Shown: positions 1 through 8,439, counted from the stretch's first letter. The stretch is 17,269 nt of DNA from Larix sibirica (GCA_004151065.3 NWUY0300016229.1:15700-32968), one strand, 5' to 3'. Notes: generated from the letters alone by a model not told the origin. Numbers and translations: made by a program.

Positions 1-800
1 GTGTACAATGGGGATTCATTTCATGGTTGTCGTATCTTGTTATGCTCAAATGCATCTTGATTAAGATTTAAATAAGTTTTAGTTAAGCGGTGGTTAAGAA
101 AAGGGGTATGTTTATTAAATAGTATTTGTTTTTATGTTTGTTTAACAATCACCCATCTCCACAAAACTAAGTAATTGGCTATACCTATAAGTGTTCACCC
201 ACGTGGCTGTGTTAGTTAGAATGCATAGGAACTTCAATATGCTGAAAATGTGAGGCACTATTTATAAAATAAGAAACATTTGAGAATCTAGATCAGAAAT
301 CAGTGCAGGACCCGTTATGTGGCTTTTTCAAGGGAAGCAAAGAGCATCAGGGCATCAACAAGCTTGCGTAATTCCTTCTTCATTTACAAAAGATGAGTGA
401 TAAACCTAAATTTAGAAACCAATAAATCCTTTCATTCATTAAAATAACACATTTTTAAGAGATACCTATTTTATTTGCAAAAAATCTCCAGAATGAAATG
501 CTTTTTTGGTAGGGAGAATTAACAAAATGACAGATACCAGCAATACTATGCACTTTAGAGTTTTGGAATCATTCAGGTCCCATTAAATCAAATATGCATA
601 ATTGGATGTCGTTATGTGAAATAAAACAACAAGGTGATAAAGAATCCCTAGCACCATTTATAGAAGTACCTCAAGGATCAAAGTCCTTCCAAAGATTCCT
701 CTAAAAGTGCTGAGGTATTTGTTTTCCTGATTCACATGCATCTACAGTGTCCCCCCTCAGACTGCATTTGATATAAAACATATTATGAGATTCTTATGAG
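1..800. other. AT-rich stretch without a recognisable gene; polypurine tract on minus strand
   Basis: I see no convincing coding frame here. On the minus strand a GA-rich run (GAGGGGGGACAC, 758 to 747) is followed directly by TGTAGA (746 downward). That has the form of a retroelement polypurine tract followed by the TG start of an LTR, which would then run off the left edge of the window. No second LTR or target duplication can be tested, so this is only a possible LTR remnant. The same bases lie at 12256-12267. Confidence 0.3.
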
Positions 801-900
801 AAGCAAGGACATCATAGCTCCGCCATGATCCCCTGGAACCATGCATTGCTTGGAGCATTGAAAAAAACCATCAAAAGAAGGTCTAAAAATGTCATTTCCT

Positions 901-1060
901 ATGGTCAGCACAATTTACATATCAACCTGAGACAAAACAATACTGAGAGAGGTTCCTCTCAAGAGAAAGCAACACACAATCCATGGTCAGCACAATTTAC
1001 ATATCAATTCGAGAAAAAACAATAACGAGAGAGGCTCCTCACAAGAGAAAGCAATAGAGA
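901..1060. repeat. 82-bp tandem pair
   Basis: Two imperfect head-to-tail units begin at 901 and 983, each opening with ATGGTCAGCACAATTTACAT and ending near AGAGAAAGCAA. A short plus-strand ORF over this area (825-1025) owes much of its length to the duplication, and I do not regard it as a gene. Copy 2 is at 12410-12569. Confidence 0.85.
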
Positions 1061-1362
1061 CTGCAACAGAGCGTCATCACTTTACAGATAAGGAACCTTA
1101 TCTCCAGACAATTATAAACAACCCAAGATATCGTCATAACAGCTATTGATTGTCGAAATCTTGCAATCGTCAAGGTCTCTGAACCTCAGTTCCAATAGCA
1201 AGGGCGGGGCCATTCATCGCTTGAAGATAACAAAAAATGAATTTAACATCAACCAAATTTGCTGTATGGCATTGACTATCCCATGATCTCAGTAGTGTGT
1301 AATAGTATGTAAAGGCTAGTGGATTTGTGACAGGATACATATTAATTTGAAAAGGAGTAAAA

Positions 1363-1427
1363 TCCCAGGCGGTTGGGGCTGGGAACAGTCAGCACAGTCC
1401 AAGCAGCTCACCAACAAATATGGAACT
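1363..1427. repeat. Dispersed 65-bp repeat, unit A
   Basis: A relatively GC-rich block (GTTGGGGCTGGGAACAGTCA and onward) recurs about 163 bases downstream at 1526-1590 with roughly 80-85% identity by eye. The 98-bp intervening sequence is unrelated, so this is a spaced pair, not a tandem array. It recurs at 12872-12936. Confidence 0.85.
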
Positions 1428-1514
1428 TCTATACATTCATCTTAACTTTGAATCTATCTCCAAGTTAATCTATCAATCTTGGAGAGAGATCAAATACCTT
1501 AGCATGCAAACAGT

Positions 1515-1784
1515 CTAAGACAACATCTCAGGCCGTTGGGGCCAGGAACAGTTAGCACAGTCCCAGCAGCTCACCAAACAAACATGAAACTGATCTGTAA
1601 CTACCTGACAGGCACCGAGAGATAAACGAGGGATTGCAGTGTGGACTGGTGGAGAAATATTCTTGTGAATTGCATAGTAGCGTGCTTCACTAATAAAATA
1701 GAATTTTTCTGTCCACAATAAGTCCGGAATTTTTCTTGGTACCTTTGCGTTTTTGTGCTCGTCTTTTTTTAGTATATACAGCAA
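1515..1784 (-). CDS. Uncharacterised 89-codon ORF, possible exon
   Basis: This minus-strand frame opens with a lysine-rich stretch, followed by a part that reads like globular protein (FYFISEARYYAIHKN, then a Pro-containing stretch ending in PRLSLGA). At about 1617-1618 it contains CAG followed by GTAGTT, a good plant splice-donor form. Downstream of that point it turns into the dispersed repeat also found at 1363-1427, which would fit an intron. I do not recognise the protein family and cannot place a partner exon with any confidence. It may be a chance frame in AT-rich DNA. An identical copy is at 13024-13293. Confidence 0.18.
   Translation of the reverse strand: MLYILKKDEHKNAKVPRKIPDLLWTEKFYFISEARYYAIHKNISPPVHTAIPRLSLGACQVVTDQFHVCLVSCWDCANCSWPQRPEMLS
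1526..1590. repeat. Dispersed 65-bp repeat, unit B
   Basis: Partner of 1363-1427, sharing GTTGGGGC, GGAACAGT, AGCACAGTCC and AGCAGCTCACCAA. It overlaps the end of a minus-strand ORF (1515-1784), after a potential splice donor, so it may be intronic if that ORF is an exon. It recurs at 13035-13099. Confidence 0.85.
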
Positions 1785-1803
1785 ACCGTTGTGTGCGAGT
1801 TAA

Positions 1804-1892
1804 GATGTTGTTGTTTGCTGAAAACAATAGTCTATGCACTGTGCCCAGATGTTGTTGTTTGCTGAAAACAATAGTCTATGCACTGTGCCCAG
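1804..1892. repeat. Perfect 44-bp tandem duplication
   Basis: A 44-base unit starting GATGTTGTTGTTTGCTGAAA occupies 1804-1847 and is repeated without change at 1848-1891. Perfect identity within otherwise decayed DNA points to a recent duplication or replication slippage. Both units are also present at 13313-13401. Confidence 0.95.
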
Positions 1893-2036
1893 TTTTATTT
1901 TCTATGGCAACACTTTATAATTTTAATGTTTTTTTAACATTATGTTTCTTTGAACTTTTGTTTTAATGGCGAATGGTTCTTTAACATTTTATTGTAGCGT
2001 CATTCCTTTTCCTAGGACGATGGATTCAGTTATATC

Positions 2037-2360
2037 ATGGCATGTCAAAAAGTTATCAAGCAATTTTTTCATGAAGCAGTTTTAAGCAAAGCACGTAACA
2101 GGTACCAAACTAAAGCTGGCCTCGATCCGTGGTTTGTAATCCAGCAGGTTTCATGGTTTGTAATCCGGCAGGTTCCGGTGATAAAGTTCAATAAAGATGA
2201 TTCAGATAGTTCTACAGTATCAAAAAAAAACAAAGCAACATTATGTAACTCTTCCTTTATTTACATAAACATTTCAAATTTAATTTCACAACGAAAAAGA
2301 CAAACAAAATGGAGAAGCTCCATGAGTGAAAGGAGCCAAAGGTTGTTCAGAGAATTTTAA
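2037..2360 (+). CDS. Doubtful 107-codon ORF with a 24-bp internal tandem repeat
   Basis: This is the longest unbroken plus-strand frame in the duplicated segment. Bases 2130-2153 and 2154-2177 are a tandem 24-bp pair, giving the protein repeats WFVIQQVS and WFVIRQVP. The rest is Lys/Ser/Arg-rich with no signal peptide, membrane segment or motif that I recognise. I see no splice sites, promoter or homologous context supporting expression. It is listed because a reader would find it, but it is more likely a chance frame than a gene. It is unchanged at 13546-13869. Confidence 0.1.
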   Translation: MACQKVIKQFFHEAVLSKARNRYQTKAGLDPWFVIQQVSWFVIRQVPVIKFNKDDSDSSTVSKKNKATLCNSSFIYINISNLISQRKRQTKWRSSMSERSQRLFREF

Positions 2361-2703
2361 TCCCTGAGAAAAGGAACCCAACCTTGCATGTCTAGCTCAT
2401 CACCCAGATTTTGTTAGCTATATTCAGAAGAAGAAACAAACATATATTTTAGTTTACTCAGTTGAGTGACTTTTTTGTAAAATCTTAATTAAAAAAAACA
2501 CAAATGCAACCTTGTCATGGGAAAGTCCTTTTTTTGTAAATTCATTGAAGCAAAGTGTAGTGTATATGTAAGTTTGTAACCATGAGATTAACAATTGGTG
2601 AGATTACTTTTAAATTTTGGAAATTCCAAGTTGTGTTTACTGTTACAATTGTGTTTTATTTTGATATTTTAATTTAGAAAACATAATTCAAATTCAAGTA
2701 AAG
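2361..2703. other. AT-rich stretch, no gene seen
   Basis: Homopolymer-rich sequence (A and T runs) with stops in all frames. It includes one weaker relative (near 2505-2530) of the CCATGTGATGG repeat that follows. Confidence 0.5.
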
Positions 2704-2839
2704 ACCATGTGATGGAAAAGTTAAGATCCTATTTTGGAAAAACGAACAAATGCAACCATGTGATGGAAAAGTTAAAATTCTATTTTGGAAAAACTTAATT
2801 CACATAAATAGCAATTGTAACCATGTGATGAAAAAGTCC
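2704..2839. repeat. Short irregular repeats built on ACCATGTGATGGAAAAG
   Basis: Units start at 2704, 2755 and 2820 (spacing 51 and 65). The first two continue similarly through TATTTTGGAAAAAC; the third matches over about 20 bases only. Copy 2 lies at 14213-14348. Confidence 0.8.
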
Positions 2840-3323
2840 AAGGGCTTAATCTTATTCTTCCTTCTTAAAAGAATTATTTAACAAATAGTTTTGACTCATT
2901 CTGATCAAATATAATTCAAAATTAATTTTGAAAATGGATCAAGGCTATAAGTGAAGGATGACTGTGTTTATTGATGCAGTAGATAGACTAGGTATTCATC
3001 CAAGGATAACACTATTTTGGAACATGACATGAAGATCACCTTGTAAGTTACAAACTTTTTAGCATAACATGATAGAACAAATACTAGTATGACGGGGAAG
3101 CTCGGGATCCATATGAAGTAATGAGTTAGGAAGATATGGAGGTTATTCTAAGGGAATTGTTTGAAGCTCACCACTCATAGTTATGGTCATGTTGAGAATT
3201 AGCATGGAGATTAGAACTTCCACATCTAGTTATCTAAATTTGTAGCACTCCAAATTTATAGTGTATAAGTGGAGAGATTGTATTCAAACTACCATATATC
3301 ACCTCGTGTGTGTATCATTTTTT
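2840..3323. other. No gene seen; contains an 18-bp perfect palindrome
   Basis: Non-coding AT-rich sequence. Bases 2915-2932 (TTCAAAATTAATTTTGAA) are a perfect palindrome, not unexpected at this AT content. The last 70 bases resemble the end of a unit of the 180-bp array that follows, so the array may begin with a partial unit here. Confidence 0.5.
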
Positions 3324-4280
3324 CTAAGTGGGGATTTGGGAAGGTCTTTAGGATATTTTGATCACTATACACGGATCTTGAGGATTTTGGCATGGTTAGG
3401 GGAGGAAATATAGGGATAGGACCCTAAAGTAAGGTTTTATGTGTCCATGGCCATGGATAACACCTCAAACCACCAAATAAACCAAATAAGACCTCTCGAG
3501 GCTATCCTTGCCTCCAAGTCGTGAAACAAGTGCCATTATGAGGATTTGGATACTAGGTATGAGTCTTTGGGCCTTGGAGATATTAGTTCATGGAGGAAAC
3601 TTTTCACTTATTCCCTAAAGTAAGCTTCTAAACACCCAAGTTGAAGAATAATGTTTTGATCCTCCACAGATGACCTCCTAAGTATATCACTGTCCTTTGA
3701 GTGGAGATATGGGAAATATTAGGGTTTTTTTACCACTAGGTATGGGTCTTAGGGATTATGGCATGGTTGAAGGTCAAATCTTTACCATTAGGCCCTAAAA
3801 ATGAATATTATATGAAAACAGGGAAAATAATAATTCTCTGAGATGAAACACATGTCCACTTGAGGGGATATTTAGTCTCTAAGTGGCAATATGGGCACCA
3901 TTGTGACTTTTTTAGGACAAGGTATATGGTCTGTAGAGTCCTCAACATGATTAAGCAAGGAATCTTGGGCCTTAGGCCCTAAATTAATATTTTATTTATA
4001 CCATTATTTGAACCAACACAAATTACTTCGGGGATCCTTCACCTCTGAATGGGCATATTGGCACCATGGTATTTTTTTCCATAACTAGGTATCGATCTCG
4101 AGGCATTGTCAAAGGCCAGGTGATGAAATGTGGGAAGTAAGTCTAAAATTAAGCTTATAAATCTCATGTTCCATGAACAATGCCTTAAGCCACCACATGT
4201 GACCTTTCTATTGGATATTTAACCTTTGAGTGTGTTATCACTCAGGATTTTACTCTGGTTGTGGGAGGAAACCTAGAGGT
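3324..4280. repeat. Degenerate tandem array of about 180-bp units
   Basis: An anchor motif resembling CTAAGTGG-AATATGGG recurs at about 3324, 3514, 3697, 3879, 4045 and 4226 (spacing 190, 183, 182, 166 and 181). After each anchor the same sub-motifs return in the same order: a T-run, ACTAGGTAT, GGCATGGTT or its relatives, GGCCCTAAA with an adjoining AAG, and a CCACxxAxxxGACCT block. Units are strongly diverged, so the array is old. The period is close to a nucleosomal repeat length, as in many plant satellites, but five to six units is also compatible with the internal repeats of an LTR or spacer. A 14-bp palindrome (TCCATGGCCATGGA, 3444-3457) sits in unit 1. Confidence 0.8.
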
Positions 4281-4282
4281 AA

Positions 4283-4723
4283 CCTTTTCAACCAACTTTA
4301 GGTTGGACTCTTGCCCTTCCAACCAAAGAGGGCTCTCTCAATAATCTGTTGACTGATGATAAATCAAATAAGGCTCAACAAATGAAAACAGAGGCCAGTT
4401 CTGTAAATAAAGATAGGGTTTTTTAAGATTTGTGGCTAATAGAGTTTACACAAGAACCATTGGGCATGGAGTCAAAAGAATGGATATTTTTGTCAACTAT
4501 TGGAGACCAGCATAAAAAATTTCACAGAGGCAAGGTAGGTGTCACTTTCATAGATAATTTTATAGTTTGTAGGGTGGAAGTAGAATAAAGAAGACAATCC
4601 ATTAATACCAAGCATCAAACAAGGATGATTTTAGTATTAACTTTAGAAGAAAGAGTGTTAATATCTAAGTCTAATGAACCAAAGCATAAAACTATGAATT
4701 ATGATCCATACCCTTTCCCTTAA
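4283..4723 (+). pseudogene. Plus-strand coding remnant, about 145 codons, two in-frame stops
   Basis: One frame stays open from just after the stop at 4280-4282 to the stop at 4721-4723, interrupted only by TAA at 4424-4426 and TAA at 4586-4588. Three consecutive open blocks of 47, 53 and 44 codons in one frame are unlikely in DNA this AT-rich. The text reads like protein: TLGWTLALPTKEG near the start, then EWIFLSTIGDQHKKFHRGK, GVTFIDNFIVCRVEVE, and TLEERVLISKS near the end. I do not recognise the family. Its beginning abuts the last unit of the 180-bp array, and an AG near 4279 could have been a splice acceptor. Four of the five differences between the two long repeat copies fall in it and change three residues (Thr to Arg, Glu to Gln, Glu to Ser). 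It could be part of an unidentified retroelement protein or of a decayed host gene. Confidence 0.5.
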
Positions 4724-5219
4724 ATATGAAGAAAGACAACAAAATGGAATGCAAGCAACGAAAAACAAACTTTCACATTAAGAGGATTAACAGATTGCAA
4801 AATGACAACACATGAATCTCTGGTTTTTCCTTCAATACTTCGGCTCCAAAGCTTTATTAATCTCAGAAAATTTATATTACATTCACAATGGTTTTTTCTT
4901 TCAGGTATCAACCCCAAATCCTACCTAGATCTTGCAATATATAGGATTCCATTACATTATGTCTCCAGAGATTCATTTTCATCGGTTATCTCTCAAAATA
5001 GTAAGCAATTTCCAAAATAATGACATGTATCAACCAACTCCTAACTTCTAGGGTGCAGTTAATGACTCATCAATTCTTTCCCAACCGAATAACAAAGAGT
5101 ATGACTTGTGATCTAAACGTCTTATCTTGATGATCCAATTCGATTTGCTACATATTCAACTCATTTGAAATGCCAATATTTTAGGAATTGCTTGATTTGA
5201 TCAAAACTAGTAACTTTTG
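4724..5219. other. No gene seen
   Basis: Short overlapping frames on opposite strands (4720-4917 minus, 4802-5020 plus) have no recognisable motif and look like chance frames. No repeat structure stands out before the hairpin units at 5220. Confidence 0.5.
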
Positions 5220-5390
5220 TAGCGATCTCTATCTATTTTTCTCTCTCAGTGCTACAAAACCGTCATCTTCAAAAATTTGGTAGTGCTTTTGCTTGTTTTT
5301 GTACTACGGGCACTGCAAAAGTTCAACTACGGAACTTTGGTAGCGCTCTCTCCTATTTTTGTACTGTAGGCACTACAAAAGTTCTGAAAA
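5220..5390. repeat. Three tandem 60-bp hairpin units (TAGYGC ... GCACTACAAAAG)
   Basis: Units start at 5220, 5281 and 5341. Each opens with TAGCG or TAGTGC, has a pyrimidine-rich centre with TATTTTT or GTTTTTGTA, closes with a complementary (G)CACTRCAAAAG or GTGCTACAAAA, and is joined to the next by a linker ending in ACTTTGG or AATTTGG. The two ends of a unit can pair, giving imperfect stem-loops. Two relatives lie at 7254-7351 on the other side of the third open frame. Copy 2 is at 16729-16899. Confidence 0.8.
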
Positions 5391-5533
5391 TTGTGTTGTT
5401 GCTTGATAACTGCATTCAACATTCCTTTAACCTTATCCAAGTGTTCAAAAATGCATCTTGAGTATCCTTAGGTCTGATATTATGAAGCCTCATGTTCAAA
5501 CTATCTTGACCATTTCCAACTATAAAATATATA

Positions 5534-5567
5534 AAAACCCTAATGATGGTGGTGCATGTAGGGTTTT
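5534..5567. repeat. Telobox-like inverted repeat
   Basis: AAAACCCTA (5534-5542) and TAGGGTTTT (5559-5567) are perfect 9-bp inverted arms around a 16-base loop. AAACCCTA is the plant telobox and telomere-repeat core. With only one motif per arm this is no interstitial telomere array; it may be a regulatory element or chance. It recurs at 17043-17076. Confidence 0.6.
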
Positions 5568-5638
5568 GGATCTCATACACTTCCTATGTATAGGGATGTT
5601 TCCTACAAACAAAATTTCGAACAAATACCAGATGAACC

Positions 5639-7020
5639 TTACTTAGTATTTTCTTCAGCAAAAATCTCCAAGTTCCACGTAGCAATCTCATTCTTCATCA
5701 ACTATATTTCTTTTCTCAATGTATTTTTCTCTGCCTGAAGAGACCTGTTTTGCTTGTACAAGTTTTGGACTTGTCTATGCAGAGGAAATATTTTTCTTAG
5801 CATTTTTTTGGCTTTCATTACAGCTTCTTCATACATATCCAAATTTTTGGTCACCTCTACCCTATGTTTTTTGTCTTCTTCGTTTAACTGAACAATCATT
5901 ATTTGTGCTTCCTTCAACTATATTTTCAATCTTTTTGTTTTTGGATCATCATCATCCTTTGCATGTGGTTGGACTTTAGGAGTTTTTTCTCTTTCTCATT
6001 GAATAATATTTTTAGGTGGAGTTTCAGATGCCTCTTCTTCCTTATGAATTAATCTTTGCTCCCAACCTATTCCTAGGTCTACCATGTATTTCTATATTTT
6101 CACTAGAAAATTCCAATTTCCCTCCTTTCATTTTCTTTTTACTCTTCTGACTTTCAGGACTTTCCTCAATGTCTATAATGGTCTTCGAACTCTACGCCAT
6201 GGGAATCTTACCTTTTCTCTTCTCCCCACTCTTCTCTTTTTCTCTATCTTTCTCCCTGCTTGAAACACTGGGGGTGGTTTTCTCCCTTGAACTTGGAGTG
6301 CCTCTCCTTGTTGAAGGAGTACCCATAATCTCAGGATCATAGCCAGCTAAGAAGAGGAAGGTATTACAATATTGGTTCATCTTCTTAAGCTCTTCAAGTA
6401 TCAACAGTTTAATTAAGCCAAAATGAAAAATGTAATGCTTAGCTCTTTTAGGGTTTGGCTATGCCTTGTCTTCCATCTTGCCCAAACTTTTGTACAAGTA
6501 AAATGGGATTTCTAAGGGATTTTTACGAGTGAAATGTAGCAATAACTTAAAATGGAACTGATATACAATATCGAATCTCCCTTCACATGTGAAATATTTT
6601 CTGATAACATAAAATATTTTCATGCTACTTAGAAATCCAAGCTTTGGGTACCCCATGTATCAAATCAGTTCCTTTATGGTCCTTCTTTAGGAATTCATCA
6701 CAATTTTCTAATTGAAATTTCATGACCTTGAACCATTTCTCTCCATGGTGAGGTATCTCAGTTGTAGCAGTAATGGAGTCTGTCGAGACCTTGAATTCTA
6801 GTGGGCCTATCTTGGTCTTCTTTCCATCGAAATTAAGCACAAAATCCTTGGCTACCTACTCGTGATATCCTTATAGTTTTTAATGAAATCTAAGACAACC
6901 AACATGCTGGACATATTCTCTGATATCAAGATTAGAATTTGGCAGTTATGTATTTTGGGGCTCAAAATGAACCACTACGCCTCCCTTTTTTCATTTATTT
7001 TGTGCTGGCTTGGGCTCCAT
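5639..7020 (-). pseudogene. Third open frame downstream of pol, broken; function unknown
   Basis: The putative start is the ATG at 7020-7018 (MEPKPAQNK). The frame is then traceable across several frameshifts and stops to TAA at 5641-5639, about 460 codons. Three parts can be seen. An N-terminal globular part (about 6900-6470) includes KKTKIGPLEFKVSTDSI, GEKWFKVMKF and KYFTCEGRFDIVYQFHFKL. A charged Ser/Arg/Glu/Lys-rich middle (about 6330-6000) includes SSREKDREKEKSGEKRKG. A C-terminal coiled-coil-like segment (about 5900-5700) includes MYEEAVMKAKK and LHRQVQNLYKQNRSLQAEK. Lesions include stops at 6459-6461, 6192-6194 and 5702-5704, and frame changes near 6640 and 6040. Same strand as pol, with an 880-bp spacer, so it is probably the element's own extra ORF. 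I recall similar sequences in plant retroelement proteins but know no function. Its last 122 bases also lie at 17148-17269. Confidence 0.65.
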
Positions 7021-7253
7021 TTCGTTCTATGCATTTCACACCTGTCATCTTGGACACCTGTAACTGTTCAAAGATCTGTAGGGTATGGACAACATGAGGG
7101 AAAACTTGACTCAACAATATCTTGATGTATGGTATGTCAAACCGACTTACGTGACCCAAATAACAAGGTTCTAAGTTGTAAATGACTTGTATGACATGTG
7201 ATTTGGATGACTCATAGGATTTTAAAATCATAATTGAGACTCTGACAGTTTTG

Positions 7254-7351
7254 TAGTGCTCATAGTTCAAATTTGAATATTAACGCTACAAAGGTTTAGG
7301 AACTTTGATAGCGCCTCTAGTTTAAAAAACAAGCCATGACGCTACAGAAGG
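7254..7351. repeat. Two hairpin units related to those at 5220-5390
   Basis: Units start at 7254 (TAGTGC) and 7309 (TAGCGCC), closing with ACGCTACAAAGG and ACGCTACAGAAGG. They are joined by GGAACTTTGA, almost the linker GGAACTTTGG at 5331-5340. They lie in the spacer between pol and the third open frame, so that frame is bracketed by the same repeat family. Confidence 0.75.
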
Positions 7352-7901
7352 TAGACAAACATAATGAAACGATAAGGAATGAGAAAGTATGGGTGGGAAA
7401 ACCTTGAACTAGACTCAATATGGCATTAGTGACATTGGAACACCACATTACATCAACCTTAGACATGATCATGACCCTTTAAGCTTGGCTCAATACTACA
7501 CAACTTGCTATATACATGATTTGACCTTTGAAAACTTTGACCTAGAAACAACCAAACATGACTAAAGACCTTGCAAGAATTAGAGTATATTGGTTCTACC
7601 CTTGTGAATTTATAAGTTCTAACATTGGCTCCAATAGGGATCCTATCCTCCATGTGAGGTAGCAAAGAACCCTTAGACCAGTGCCTTCTTCAAAATAAAC
7701 TATCTTCACACTTCTTTTTGTGTATGTACAATAAAAATTTGAAAATTCTAACAAAATAACCAAAATAATGACATTTTTCAAACCTTAGGGCCTTCACTGC
7801 AGGCTTCAAGTTCTTCAATATGTCATTCACACCTGCAACTTGAAATAATAGGCTGAAATGAATATACACAATGAATATTTACAATGATCTTATTTGTTCC
7901 T
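7352..7901. other. Spacer between pol and third open frame
   Basis: Small minus-strand frames (7459-7665 and 7596-7781) overlap each other and carry no recognised motif. I treat this as non-coding spacer of the element, possibly with its transcription or splicing signals. No polypurine tract or LTR start could be identified. Confidence 0.5.
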
Positions 7902-8439
7902 TCAAGAAAGATAATGTTTTAAGAACTTCCCATTCGCTGGGCCTCCTCCAATAAACTCTCCATTCTGATCTTGCAAAATAAATGTATTGTTACCTTGACA
8001 AGCAGTAACTAGATATGGCCCTTTCCACACTTGATCAAACTTTCCATGCTTAGTTTCTTTCCTGGAATCCCATTTCAAAACCAAATCATTCACCTAGAAA
8101 CTATCAGTTTTAGTTTTCCTGTCAAAAAATTTCTTCATTTTCTCTTGATGAAGTTGAACTTTATCGTAAGCCTTTTCCCTCATCTGATGAACTTCAATTA
8201 GTTGGTTTATTCTCCTCTGCATATGATTAGGTTCTTCTTCCTCTTTTGGAAATAGTTTCATAAGTGGTAACCCTAAAGAAGGAGGAAAAAAAACCTCTGT
8301 TCCATAAACCAATTGAAAAGGCGATGTACCAATAGACCTTTTTGTACTAATTATGTCTACCCACAATGCATATTTTAGTTTGGTGCGCCATGCCTTTTTG
8401 TTATCCTGTAACAACATTTTGATCATTCTAACCAGACTT
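7902..8439 (-). pseudogene. Integrase C-terminal part with GPY/F-like module
   Basis: After the core come TSPFQLVYGTEVFFPPSLGL, an EEEEP stretch and a basic helix (KMKKFFDRKTKTDSF). Then TAG (8096-8094) and VNDLVLKWDSRKETKHGKF, followed by VWKGPYLV, the GPY/F module that binds DNA in gypsy integrases. The end is GKFLKHYLS and TGA. There is no chromodomain. Confidence 0.9.

Larger units (their letters stand above)
1..5760. repeat. Long direct repeat, copy 1
   Basis: This segment reappears at 11510-17269 in the same orientation with a constant offset of 11,509 and no indel that I could see. By eye I found five substitutions: 4449 C/G, 4454 G/C, 4478 G/T, 4479 A/C and 4888 A/G (copy 1/copy 2). 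The comparison was by reading, so others may exist. The left edge is the window start; the right edge, at TGTACA 5755-5760, is only where copy 2 runs out at the window end. That right edge lies inside a retroelement reading frame, so it is not a natural element boundary. Confidence 0.97.

Noticed and set aside
825-1025. Plus-strand 66-codon ORF present in both copies.
   Set aside because: Built on the 82-bp tandem pair, with no recognisable motif; its identity in copy 2 only reflects the long repeat.
1736-1966. Plus-strand 76-codon ORF with hydrophobic, Cys-rich text.
   Set aside because: Half of it is the 44-bp tandem duplication and it overlaps a better minus-strand frame; no motif recognised.
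4711-4720. AAGGGAAAGGG on the minus strand as the polypurine tract of the gypsy element.
   Set aside because: It is followed by TATGG and not a clean TG start, and it is the Pro-Phe-Pro end of the plus-strand coding remnant.
5249-5461. Plus-strand ORF with protein repeats KFGSAFACFCTTGTAKV and NFGSALSYFCTVGTTKV.
   Set aside because: The repeats are the 60-bp hairpin units read through; unit length divisible by three keeps the frame open by chance.
5719-5979. Plus-strand ORF rich in Phe and Leu that resembles a membrane protein.
   Set aside because: It is the antisense of the coiled-coil part of the third open frame; Lys/Glu codons read backwards give Phe/Leu.
6883-7125. Plus-strand 80-codon ORF.
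   Set aside because: Antisense to the N-terminal part of the third open frame.
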